From assembly GCA_024707305.1 (NCBI GenBank), contig JANPZZ010000020.1, forward strand, positions 37,005-101,004: a stretch of 64,000 nucleotides of DNA. The letters run 5' to 3'. Position numbers and translations under genes: made by a program. How positions within the stretch are numbered: the first letter of the stretch is position 1; every line of letters starts with the position of its first letter. Positions 8,951 through 16,739 of the stretch are shown here, one piece after another. Under the pieces are notes generated by a model. That model was not told the DNA's origin and ran no database searches. It saw nothing but the letters and a program-made list of their open reading frames with translations. This stretch comes from Chitinophagaceae bacterium. Lineage in GTDB: Bacteria; Bacteroidota; Bacteroidia; Chitinophagales; Chitinophagaceae.

Positions 8951-8958
8951 TATCTTTG
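8951..8958 (+). promoter_or_regulatory. -7 element before the lacI-type gene
   Basis: TATCTTTG matches TAnnTTTG exactly and lies 5 bases before the ATG at 8963, implying a leaderless or nearly leaderless transcript. The upstream side is the end of octamer element B2. Confidence 0.5.
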
Positions 8959-8962
8959 CAAT

Positions 8963-9985
8963 ATGTCTCAAAAGCCTGCTACCATTAAAGAAATTGCCCG
9001 ACGCCTGAATGTGTCGGTGTCGACGGTTTCGCGGGCGCTGCACAATCATCCGAGTATTGGGCTGCGCACGAAAATGCAGGTGCAGAAACTCGCTGCCGAT
9101 TTAAACTACGAACCCAACCAGGCCGCTATCTCGTTCAAACAGGGAAAAACTTTTACGCTGGGTGTGATCCTTCCCAACCTTGGGGAAGAATTTTTTTCCA
9201 TGGCCATCAATGGCATTGAAGATATTGCCATGCCCAATAATTATACTGTACTCATTGGGCAGTCGCACGATGATGCCGAACGGGAGATAAAACTCCTCGA
9301 CACGATGCGCCGCCACCGGGTGGATGGTTTGCTGGTATCGCTTTCAAAAAACACCGTCAACCTTGAACCATTCGATCAACTGAGCCAGTATAATATACCG
9401 GTGGTATTTTTTGATCGCGTGCCTGCAGGGGCAGATTACTATTCTGTAAGCTGCGATTTGCGTAATAGTTCGGTTCAACTGGTGGATTGGTTAGTAAGTC
9501 AGGGTAAAAAAGCGATCGCAATAATTAAAGGGCCGGAGAAAATGATTCCTTCGCAGGAACGAATGACGGGCTACTTTGCCGGATTGCAGAAAAATAGCAT
9601 CAAAGAAGATCCCAACTGGGTGGTGCAAACGGATTTGAGTAAAGAACAAACCTGTGCCGCGATGGAAAGTTTATTCAGCTCTAAAAAGAAACCTACGGCC
9701 ATTATCGCTTTCAACGATTATGTTGCGCTCGATGCCATTAAATATGCGCGTCACAAAGGATTGCGCATCAATAAGGATATTTCCTTTGTGAGTTATGCCA
9801 ACCTTCCGGTCACCAGTTACCTCGACGAACCACCACTGGCATCGGTAGAACAATTCCCGTACGAGCAGGCTTCCCGCGCCACCGAGATGTTGCTCAAACT
9901 CATCAACAAAAGCGAGGCAGCAATCCCCGAAAAAAGGGTGGTCATGCAAAGCCAGGTGATCGTAAATGAGGAACGAAAATCCTGA
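8963..9985 (+). CDS. LacI-family transcriptional regulator
   Basis: A sugar-responsive DNA-binding protein of 340 aa. The N-terminal helix-turn-helix is ATIKEIARRLNVSVSTVSRAL with the hinge LAADLNYEPNQAA. Residues from about 60 form a periplasmic-binding-like effector domain (LGVILPNLGEEFFSMAINGIED, VDGLLVSLSK, IPVVFFDR, AIIAFNDYVALDAI). The ATG at 8963 is preferred over an ATG at 8942 inside the repeat. The gene stands alone between a repeat element and a tRNA, so its target and inducer cannot be read from context. Confidence 0.92.
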   Translation: MSQKPATIKEIARRLNVSVSTVSRALHNHPSIGLRTKMQVQKLAADLNYEPNQAAISFKQGKTFTLGVILPNLGEEFFSMAINGIEDIAMPNNYTVLIGQSHDDAEREIKLLDTMRRHRVDGLLVSLSKNTVNLEPFDQLSQYNIPVVFFDRVPAGADYYSVSCDLRNSSVQLVDWLVSQGKKAIAIIKGPEKMIPSQERMTGYFAGLQKNSIKEDPNWVVQTDLSKEQTCAAMESLFSSKKKPTAIIAFNDYVALDAIKYARHKGLRINKDISFVSYANLPVTSYLDEPPLASVEQFPYEQASRATEMLLKLINKSEAAIPEKRVVMQSQVIVNEERKS

Positions 9986-10109
9986 CCCGAATTCATCAAA
10001 TCTGCGCCCAGCCTGATGTCCCTTCACAGTCTGATTTTCTTTCGTTTATTGCTAAAATTTTTCCTCTCTAAGTCTTTGTCATTAACCCTGAGCGCCTTAC
10101 ATTTGCGCC

Positions 10110-10194
10110 GGAGAGATGGCAGAGTGGTCGATTGCGGCGGTCTTGAAAACCGTTGAGGGTAACACCTCCGGGGGTTCGAATCCCTCTCTCTCCG
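10110..10194 (+). tRNA. tRNA-Ser (anticodon TGA)
   Basis: The 85-nt sequence folds as a class II tRNA. The acceptor GGAGAGA pairs with TCTCTCC, with discriminator G at 10194. The anticodon stem GCGGT/ACCGT encloses the loop CTTGAAA (anticodon TGA). It has the long variable arm of tRNA-Ser and the T-arm loop GGTTCGAATCC. CCA is not encoded. The tRNA marks the left edge of the accessory island. Confidence 0.97.
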
Positions 10195-10206
10195 CAAACT
10201 GATATC

Positions 10207-10243
10207 AAAAGCCTGTTAAATCATTGATTTTAAACAGGCTTTT
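10207..10243 (+). terminator. Terminator after tRNA-Ser
   Basis: AAAAGCCTGTT (10207-10217) pairs with AACAGGCTTTT (10233-10243) and is followed by further T-rich sequence. It lies 12 bp behind the tRNA. Confidence 0.85.
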
Positions 10244-10326
10244 CTGTTTTTAGCCCATCCTCTAGTGCGATCAGTATATCACTAACTATGAGTAAATAGT
10301 TGATAGTAAATGCTTTTTAGTATTTT

Positions 10327-10350
10327 GGGAGTTCGAATCTCTTTCTCTAT
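10327..10350 (+). repeat. Degenerate copy of the tRNA-Ser 3' end (possible att scar)
   Basis: GGGAGTTCGAATCTCTTTCTCT repeats the tRNA 3' end GGGGGTTCGAATCCCTCTCTCT with a few mismatches, about 155 bp downstream. Such duplications of a tRNA 3' end are the usual mark of site-specific integration. It may be a decayed attachment site of the island that follows. I found no second good copy near the right edge at 20 kb. Confidence 0.5.
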
Positions 10351-10373
10351 GTAAAGGGGCAAATCAGTTTCTT

Positions 10374-10574
10374 ATGGAACGAAAATTAAAAGTTAAGACA
10401 GAAAGAAGTCAAGAAGATTTGGATCAGAGAATGACTGATTTCCATGCTCAACATGAAAAGGAAAAAGAAAAAGAAAAGGCTTTTCTAAATCTTATTGTTG
10501 AAATCATTGTTCAGGCGACATTAAAAGAATACTATGAAACAAAGGACGGTGTTGAGGTGTACAAGAATAGGTGA
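10374..10574 (+). CDS. Small charged hypothetical protein
   Basis: The 66-aa product begins MERKLKVKTERSQEDLDQRM, has a Glu/Lys-rich stretch (HEKEKEKEKAF) and ends in a more hydrophobic helix (LNLIVEIIVQATLKEYYE). The strong helical and charged pattern suggests a coiled coil. I believe similar small proteins occur near integrated elements in Bacteroidota but cannot name a family. It sits alone just inside the island, with 180 bp of unassigned sequence after it. Confidence 0.5.
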   Translation: MERKLKVKTERSQEDLDQRMTDFHAQHEKEKEKEKAFLNLIVEIIVQATLKEYYETKDGVEVYKNR

Positions 10575-10755
10575 GACATAAGCTATTTACTTTACGTTGA
10601 CTCGAACCGCTTTATATTATGCGACTAAGCTGGATGTGCCGGGGTCAGAACATCGCTGTTGCTGCGAATGCAAATGATGAGGGAGTGCAGTTGGGGTTGT
10701 TTTGAGTTCCTGTTCAACAATTCGCTAAACCATATAGTTTACATTTTATCTGCTT

Positions 10756-11490
10756 ATGAATCGAAATTTTCTCAATCTAACAGAAAAGGAAAAAGACCAA
10801 CCAATTTTTCGCGTTATTCCTGTGAATAGGTTATTTGAATTATTCAGTAACAAACAAAATGTACTCGTCAAGCCAAAACTTTGGCAAGATCCGTTTGAGA
10901 ACTTCATGATGAACTCAACAGGTGAACTCGAGGACGGACGACTTTTTTCTATCAGTTTCAGAGAACATTTCTTTGGACAGTGCTGGACAAAAACGAGAGA
11001 GAGCGATGCCATGTGGCGTATCTATTCACATGACGTCACAGGAGTCAGAATGGCAACAACCCCCAGAAAATTATTGACAGCGCTTTATACTTCAGATGGA
11101 AAATTTAGGGACATTAATTGCTTTATAGGGAAGGTCAATTATTATACAACGTCGAAACTTAAAACTTTGCTCCAGAATCATGCGTCCGGCTGGATAACGG
11201 ATTCAACAGGTGCCGGGCAAGCTCAGACGCTTCTGTTTAAACGAACCCCTTTTAAGCATGAAAATGAGGTGAGGATAATTTATAATTCGCAAGGCCAGGT
11301 AACCGAAGACTTATTTTCGTTTCCAATTGAACCCTTAACTCTGATTGATGATATTGTATTTGATCCAAGAATGGAATACGGAGTATTTTCTGAACATAAG
11401 AAACGGTTGAGAGCATTCGGGTTTAAAAAGAGAATCGTCAAGTCAAACCTTTATAAAGCACCCAATCTTAAATTTACCTTTGACAGATAG
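10756..11490 (+). CDS. DUF2971-like protein
   Basis: The 244-aa product resembles the DUF2971 family. Its N-terminal part has IFRVIPVNRLFELFSNKQN and KLWQDPFENF, then the family-like CWTKTRESDAMWRIYSHD with the Cys, Ser, Met-Trp and Tyr positions. A C-terminal half has HENEVRIIYNS. The function of DUF2971 is unknown, although members are frequent in defence islands and prophages. The ATG at 10756 is the only start before the motif. It is on the plus strand, opposite to the SPARTA operon, and visibly AT-rich. Confidence 0.65.
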   Translation: MNRNFLNLTEKEKDQPIFRVIPVNRLFELFSNKQNVLVKPKLWQDPFENFMMNSTGELEDGRLFSISFREHFFGQCWTKTRESDAMWRIYSHDVTGVRMATTPRKLLTALYTSDGKFRDINCFIGKVNYYTTSKLKTLLQNHASGWITDSTGAGQAQTLLFKRTPFKHENEVRIIYNSQGQVTEDLFSFPIEPLTLIDDIVFDPRMEYGVFSEHKKRLRAFGFKKRIVKSNLYKAPNLKFTFDR

Positions 11491-11541
11491 CGTCGCAGGG
11501 TGCCATCAAAAAACAGACCTGATTATTGACACACGAAAATC

Positions 11542-12273
11542 ATGAAGAAGTTTTCGACACTTCCGGTTCATAAAATAATTATCTGGGCTTGTTTAGTCCC
11601 ATCATTACTATTTATCCTGGTATATGAATTTGTACTAACCAATTTTCCAAGCCCATCAGTCAATGTTTTCAAAGCAGGGCAGTTTTTTTTAAGAATCTGT
11701 TACTCAATTGCGGCAGCTTCGATCTTTTACCTGATCTCCCAATACTTAGGCATATTTGTTCCAAAACAACGGAGAAAGTTCAAAATATTGCCATTCATTT
11801 TTCAGAACGCATTGACAATTGACAGCGTTATCAGGAAACTGAAAATAAATTTGGGTTACGAATGGGAGGATATAAAGGACAGTAAAAAATTCAAAGATGC
11901 TATTAGCAGAATCAATACTGACAATCCTGTTAGTTATTTCAATAATTGGTATGAATACTTGTCGTATGTTAAATTCCAGTTGCTTGACCTAATCAGAGGA
12001 ATTACTTTTTACAACGAACATTTGAATACAGAGTTCCTGCATGAACTTTTAATTATCGAGCAAAGATTAATGTCTCCTATAACTTTTGCGGGCTACAGAA
12101 TTCTTGCTGTTTCGGATTTATCATACGCGGAAATTGACTTGCAAGAATTAATAATTTACAATGCTCATCTTCAAACTTTACGGGAAAAGGAATCAAAAAA
12201 GTATAAGAACGAATTTGAAAGGGACGCAGAACTTTATAGGCAGACATATTATAATGGTACCTCAGGCAAATAG
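11542..12273 (+). CDS. Hypothetical membrane protein
   Basis: I do not recognise this 243-aa protein. Two hydrophobic segments lie at the N-terminus (about residues 10-31 and 47-70), so it is probably anchored in the inner membrane. A soluble part of about 160 aa follows, with aromatic-rich helices (NNWYEYLSYVKFQLLDLIRG) and a charged C-terminal helix (LREKESKKYKNEFERD). It follows the DUF2971 gene by 51 bp on the same strand and may be co-transcribed with it. Confidence 0.6.
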   Translation: MKKFSTLPVHKIIIWACLVPSLLFILVYEFVLTNFPSPSVNVFKAGQFFLRICYSIAAASIFYLISQYLGIFVPKQRRKFKILPFIFQNALTIDSVIRKLKINLGYEWEDIKDSKKFKDAISRINTDNPVSYFNNWYEYLSYVKFQLLDLIRGITFYNEHLNTEFLHELLIIEQRLMSPITFAGYRILAVSDLSYAEIDLQELIIYNAHLQTLREKESKKYKNEFERDAELYRQTYYNGTSGK

Positions 12274-12395
12274 ACTTATTCTATTAACAATCCGTCTAAG
12301 GAAAAAGAGGCTAAAGTGGCTAGAGCAGCGAGCGTACTTTGCCTAAATATGCGTATTAAATGTTTTGATTTGATAATGTAATTACCACAAGAAAG

Positions 12396-12942
12396 ATGAC
12401 TGAAAAGTTTCGATACCGATTATCAAAAGATGAGAAGAGTGCAGTAGCTCAAAATCTGATTGATATCGTTCAGAAAGATGTAGGTATAACTAAGCAGGCC
12501 CAAGCATTCATTGGCAATTGGATTCTCACCGGCCCTGAAGAAAAACAGAAGATCTATTTCGATGTATGGGATATCGTTTTGAAAAACTATCTGCCAACAA
12601 CCAGACCGGTTTTATTCCGGGCGTGTAGAAGGATCAGTAAGAAAAGAGAGGATTGCCAGTTTCACTGGGCGGTTGGAATGTGCAAGGAGATTTAGCGAAA
12701 GCAAAGGTTCCTTAATAATTTGCGATACAAAAGAAACACTCGAATTAGAGGAGAGATTTTATAAGGTTGGTGAATATAAACATACATTTTATTCATTGGT
12801 CGCCCTGTTAAAAAAAGCGAAGGCAGCAGGAGGTTGGGGGTTTTCTGAACGACTCCTGAACGATTATATAGGTGAGGACGAATACATCATGAGAATCAGC
12901 TTTGGAAACATGCACTGCTTGAAATGGGTAAAAAATGACTAA
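12396..12942 (+). CDS. Conserved hypothetical protein (frameshifted)
   Basis: Two overlapping frames (12396-12695 and 12673-12942) belong together. Reading ..REDC.. into ..FTGRLECARRFSESKG gives one protein of about 180 aa if one base near 12658 is removed. It contains GSLIICDTKETLELEE, YKHTFYSLVALLKKAK and WGFSERLLNDYIGEDEYIMR. I have an impression of similar Bacteroidota proteins but know no function. It is the third plus-strand gene of the island and is convergent with the DUF2441-like gene. Confidence 0.5.
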
Positions 12943-12953
12943 CTAGCGAATGC

Positions 12954-13571
12954 TTATAAATCGGATACTTCCTCAATGACTTTCAGTTTCCCTGTAAAGA
13001 GAATTTCATCATCAAAACCGCCGACGTCATTTCCTTTCCAATAACTATGGGCCAATGAATTTATTTCATTCAGTGGTATCGTACCCGCGACTAGCCATTT
13101 GTTTGCCGCCCGATGAATTACTCCGTCCGTTTCCACTCTGAATATCCGTTTAGTACTGCCATATACAATGTTCTTCCAGAATTTCAGGGATTCTTTGTCG
13201 TCAGGTGTCAGCCAGATACAGTGATGCCTGCTGGGTAATCCGGGATAGTGTTCTTTCCTGATTGATTCAAATAATAATTCACGGATGATTGTCATGGTTT
13301 GTCCTAAACAGTCTGTTGCTTCTTTAAGCGTGAATACGGGATTAAAACGATACCCTTTCATTTGCGGAGGAACCGGTTCGTTATAAGCGTAGGCATTAAG
13401 TGCATACTTGATAACCTGGTCGGCTGGGCGCTTTTCTCCATTCAAATTGATGTAGGCTCCTTTTTCCAAAAAGGAACGCCAGAATTTATTGTAGTCCGGA
13501 CCAAAACTTACTTCATCTCCCGCTTTCCAGGAGCAATCAGGTTGATTATTTATGTGAAAATAGCTACCCAC
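12954..13571 (-). CDS. DUF2441-like protein
   Basis: The 205-aa product has a central ELLFESIRKEHYPGLPSRHH and CIWLT, characteristic of DUF2441 (a Glu-rich helix, then PSR and a Trp-Leu strand). A C-terminal region has RVETDGVIHRAANKWL. Its role is unknown. The start is the ATG at 13571 (MGSYFHIN). It is co-directional with, but well separated from, the SPARTA operon, so no functional link is shown. Confidence 0.6.
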   Translation of the reverse strand: MGSYFHINNQPDCSWKAGDEVSFGPDYNKFWRSFLEKGAYINLNGEKRPADQVIKYALNAYAYNEPVPPQMKGYRFNPVFTLKEATDCLGQTMTIIRELLFESIRKEHYPGLPSRHHCIWLTPDDKESLKFWKNIVYGSTKRIFRVETDGVIHRAANKWLVAGTIPLNEINSLAHSYWKGNDVGGFDDEILFTGKLKVIEEVSDL

Positions 13572-13700
13572 ATTATTTTTTTTACTTTACTTCAGCCTAT
13601 TCGCCGGTTGAACTCGAAGCGTACATAGGTATTTTCATTAGACCTTCTTCGCTGGTACTTCGTATAATGAGAAGCATCTAACCGTTGGTTTCTTCCATCC

Positions 13701-14741
13701 CTATACCTTTTTTCCCCGGTGAAATGAAGTGTTTGTAGATTCGATACCTTTTCTATTATTTGTCACTTCAATTTCTTTCTGATTTTTAATAAGAATGATA
13801 TCTGACTCAATTTCATTTTGACTGAAATAAAATTCATTCGCCGAATATTGGAGTGTTATATCTTCAGCAAAATGATAGACGATATCGTCAATATTATACC
13901 TATGTAGACCATCGCTGCTTGCCGGATAATTCGGAAATTTCTTGTTGTTGTATTCCGGGTCCAATAATTTAATGAGTAACTTTTCCGCATCAAGAGAAAC
14001 ATCTTTACTTGATGGCAGACTGGCGCCCATCATCGCAGCCACAAATGAATCGACGTCCTCACCCATAGTTCGTACAGATAAGAGATCGTCAACCCTGAAT
14101 AACAAAAGAAAAATTTCATGCGTTGGAAGCGAACCGTAGTTAAAAGGATTTTCAAGGGAAAGTATGTCCTGTAATGTCGCATGTCCCGTTAATCGCCGCC
14201 ATATCTGTTGATCAGTTGCTTTCCCGACATAGTGAACAAAATAGGTCATAAATTCACGAATATCTCCATTTACCTGGGATTGAATCAAACCCTTTTGATG
14301 CAAATACAAAAATTTATCAGGACTCAGCCATAAGCGAAAATTCATTTGCTTGTCAAAGAATTGCATTCCATTTACGTTGTTTACCGGGAAAGCGTCGGCC
14401 TTCCAGTCCTTATTGTGCGATCCAAATTTTATCTCGACGGTTTCGAGATCATCCGTTTCAAAGGCTTCCTGTGCAATCGGAAGTTTACATTTCAGGCTCT
14501 TCTCACTGCCCGTCATTTTTATGGTAAACTCTAAAGAAAAATCCTCCTGAACAAATTTGATATTATCAAATAGTAATTCGCTTCGTTGGGCGATAACATA
14601 TAACATGCTATCATTTAACATGGCTTGAATAACCGCCTCACCCTTGATACTTGTAAAGTCAAAATTGCTGAGAGGTGCTGAAGCGAGCTTCAATGTTATA
14701 CTTAATCCAGAGTGCTCATTGTCTTTTTCGATTTCTTCCAT
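13701..14741 (-). CDS. Uncharacterised protein with a GIY-YIG-like motif
   Basis: The 346-aa protein has a beta-rich N-terminal half and, at about residues 167-195, FVHYVGKATDQQIWRRLTGH. This resembles the start of a GIY-YIG nuclease fold (Y-V-G-K then R-L-x-x-H). After that come NPFNYGSLPTHEIFLLLFRV and a C-terminal region with Glu- and Asn-rich strands. The GIY-YIG reading is my inference from one motif. The start ATG at 14741 (MEEIEKDN) is the first in frame. It lies 100 bp beyond the dinB fragment and may be a stand-alone island gene. Confidence 0.5.
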   Translation of the reverse strand: MEEIEKDNEHSGLSITLKLASAPLSNFDFTSIKGEAVIQAMLNDSMLYVIAQRSELLFDNIKFVQEDFSLEFTIKMTGSEKSLKCKLPIAQEAFETDDLETVEIKFGSHNKDWKADAFPVNNVNGMQFFDKQMNFRLWLSPDKFLYLHQKGLIQSQVNGDIREFMTYFVHYVGKATDQQIWRRLTGHATLQDILSLENPFNYGSLPTHEIFLLLFRVDDLLSVRTMGEDVDSFVAAMMGASLPSSKDVSLDAEKLLIKLLDPEYNNKKFPNYPASSDGLHRYNIDDIVYHFAEDITLQYSANEFYFSQNEIESDIILIKNQKEIEVTNNRKGIESTNTSFHRGKKV

Positions 14742-14844
14742 TTTCCAAAATTACTGTCGCGCAGCTAGTGAGTGATCTATTGTGCTGAATTATTTGTTAT
14801 ATAAATAATTATCTCACATTTTCTGAATTATATATAATTGATTA

Positions 14845-15066
14845 TCAGCCTCTATGTTCCGTAGGAGATGCGGTCGCCCGCATGAGTTTATCCTCGCCAA
14901 ACTTCTTTTTTATACTGTCGATGGCCTGGTAGAGGCGGATGTTTTCCGGTGTGTCGTCGAAGAGGTTGATCTGGTAGGTGCCGGGGATCAGGTGGGTGAA
15001 CCGCACGCCGAGCAAGCGGATCAGTAGTCGGCGCTCATAGAGTTTGGTGAAGAGTTCTTTTACCAT
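14845..15066 (-). pseudogene. dinB: C-terminal fragment of a DinB-type DNA polymerase IV
   Basis: The 73 residues VKELFTKLYERRLLIRLLGV, RFTHLIPGTYQINLFDD and the following LYQAIDSIKKKFGEDKLMRA match the little-finger C-terminus of Bacteroidota DinB proteins. The polymerase palm, fingers and thumb are absent: upstream sequence (15067-15287) has stops in this frame and no DinB signature. It is therefore a remnant, probably left by an insertion or deletion next to the SPARTA operon. Confidence 0.7.
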
Positions 15067-15287
15067 TTAAAGGTCCAACTAGTCATCGAGTTCTTTCGTT
15101 TCGGGCTCGGTCAGCGTCTTGTGCAGTTATTGAATGATCAGGCGGGCGGCCCTGACGGGCATGGTTGGTTCAGCGGGGTTCAAAGCAAAACGATTAATCG
15201 TACCGAATGTACAGTGTTGCGCGCTGAAAAAAGTTATGAAATCGGAACTTTTTGTATTGGGAAAATCACTACGTTGCTGCCTTTTCG

Positions 15288-15767
15288 TTACCGACCAGCC
15301 AACCGTGCTGCTGATTCAACCCATGCTGCTATGTTTTCCCTGCCGTTGTTGTTGATCCAGTCGTAGACCGGCACATTATTAGATAAAAAGTTTCCTCTAT
15401 TGTCTTTCACGCCCGCAAATGGGTTTTGCCCTGGTATGTCCCGCCCAGTCAGCGGATCGTTGATACTATGCAACGTGATGCCAAGCAATCCATTTCCCCG
15501 TTTATAGCTTTGCTCGATCTCATATTTTACCCAGGGCCTTTTATAAGTCTCTGCACCGATTAATACGATTGTTACACTCGACCCAACAAGGTTGTCATCG
15601 ATCCACTTTTTGATGGCATTATCTCCTTTTGCTTTTACGGTTTCCCATTCAGCCGCGTCCAGAAACGGAGGTTTTTCATAGAACCCGATCACATGCGCAT
15701 TGCGAACCTGGGCCACCCGGCGTGAGTCCCTGTCGAAATGAAAACTAAAGAATACTTTTCGTGCCAT
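15288..15767 (-). CDS. TIR-domain protein of the ThsB/DUF1863 type
   Basis: The 159-aa product begins MARKVFFSFHFDRDSRRVAQ and has VTIVLIGAETYKRPWVKYEIEQS, the signature of DUF1863 TIR proteins such as Thoeris ThsB. Glu83 in KYEIE corresponds to the catalytic glutamate of TIR NADases. ThsB proteins sense infection and make an NAD-derived signal nucleotide that activates a separate effector. It is the last gene of the five-gene operon, 4 bp behind the membrane protein, which makes that protein the natural candidate effector. No ThsA-type SLOG, macro or SIR2 protein is nearby. Confidence 0.88.
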   Translation of the reverse strand: MARKVFFSFHFDRDSRRVAQVRNAHVIGFYEKPPFLDAAEWETVKAKGDNAIKKWIDDNLVGSSVTIVLIGAETYKRPWVKYEIEQSYKRGNGLLGITLHSINDPLTGRDIPGQNPFAGVKDNRGNFLSNNVPVYDWINNNGRENIAAWVESAARLAGR

Positions 15768-15771
15768 ATTT

Positions 15772-16186
15772 TTATTGATTGATTAGTGGTGCAGCAATTA
15801 TTGCAGCCGCAATAATGATAGGGTAAAATAAAAGCAGGGTGATTGACAACAGGCTTCTTAAAAAGCCGTTTCGCCCACCTGCATATCGTGATGTATCCAT
15901 CGAATAATCTATCTGATCTTCGTTTAAAGTCCTTACATAGTCGTACAATGCCCGGTACTGTCTTTCGGTGCTGACAAAAAAAGCCATCCAGCGACCAGAA
16001 CAGGATTGCCGGAAATGGCACAAACCATAAGAATTTGGTGTTGGCGTCCTTTGCAGATAACACAAATATGGCTGCGACCAGCGTAACCAGCCAGCCCTTC
16101 ACCAAAAATGAATTGACATTCATTCGGGTAATAATTAGCTGGATAAATTCCAGGTGCTTGATCTTGTTTTCGTTTTTTTCTGCCAT
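15772..16186 (-). CDS. Small TM protein, candidate membrane effector (frameshifted at T7)
   Basis: The frame LEFIQLIITRMNVNSFLVKG starts the protein. Two adjacent TM helices follow (WLVTLVAAIFVLSA; FLWFVPFPAILFWSL), then a charged segment (STERQYRALYDYVRTLNEDQ) and a third TM helix near the end (SLLSITLLLFYPIIIAAAII). The two parts lie in different frames. A run of seven A at 15975-15981 (seven T in the gene) is one base too long, and with six the reading is ..LDGFFVSTERQ, total about 137 aa. The topology resembles SLATT-type two- or three-TM effectors that pair with nucleotide-signalling immune proteins. The effector role is inferred. Confidence 0.72.
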
Positions 16187-16196
16187 GATTAATCGT

Positions 16197-16733
16197 TTAT
16201 ATTTTTAACCATTCCCCCAACGCCATTGTTTTTCCATCGGGGTATTTAATATAGTAATTCAATACATTCTCATATTGCCTGTTTGTTTCTGTTTGTATAG
16301 AGGGATAGATCTGCAAATATTCTTCCCCTTGATAGTTCGTGTATTCTTTTTTAATTGGCAGGAGCGCAATATGGTCAATAAATTTATGTGCATCGGCAAA
16401 TCCAACTTCCCAGTTACACCATTTTGATTCAATCGCTGCTTCCGTGGCAATCAGTATAAATTTCTTCGATCCTTTAATCCTGTCTTTTAATTTGACGGCT
16501 GTCTCACCACTTGTCGTCAGCGGCATGCTATCATCCTCCCAATCAACATATCCTTCAAAACCATATCTCTTCAATACCTCGCATAGCCGGTACACATATT
16601 CATCTTCATTATGCTTATGCGAAATAAAAATGTAGGCACCATTCTTAAAAATTTTGGGAATATGGGCCTCAACAATCATTTTTATTGTTTTCCCTTCCGT
16701 ATCATTTTTAAACTGTCTTTCGGTTAAAACCAT
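16197..16733 (-). CDS. TIR-domain protein (second type)
   Basis: A 178-aa single-domain TIR protein. Strand A is GAYIFISHKHNEDEYVYRL, the BB-loop region is YVDWEDDSMPLTTSGETAVK, and the catalytic region is FILIATEAAIESKWCNWEVG with Glu109 in the place of the TIR NADase glutamate. It differs from both other TIR domains in the operon. It starts 6 bp after the Argonaute stop and ends 10 bp before the membrane protein, so it is surely co-transcribed. It could supply a second NADase or signal-synthase activity downstream of, or parallel to, SPARTA. An internal ATG at residue 19 is an alternative start. Confidence 0.85.
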   Translation of the reverse strand: MVLTERQFKNDTEGKTIKMIVEAHIPKIFKNGAYIFISHKHNEDEYVYRLCEVLKRYGFEGYVDWEDDSMPLTTSGETAVKLKDRIKGSKKFILIATEAAIESKWCNWEVGFADAHKFIDHIALLPIKKEYTNYQGEEYLQIYPSIQTETNRQYENVLNYYIKYPDGKTMALGEWLKI

Positions 16734-16739
16734 ACGAAG

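Noticed and set aside
10575..10755. Possible recombinase remnant after the small protein
   Set aside because: Short open stretches in this gap show no recombinase motif in any frame.
15067..15366. Plus-strand frame of 81 aa overlapping the TIR gene end
   Set aside because: It overlaps the well-supported TIR protein on the other strand and has no recognisable content.
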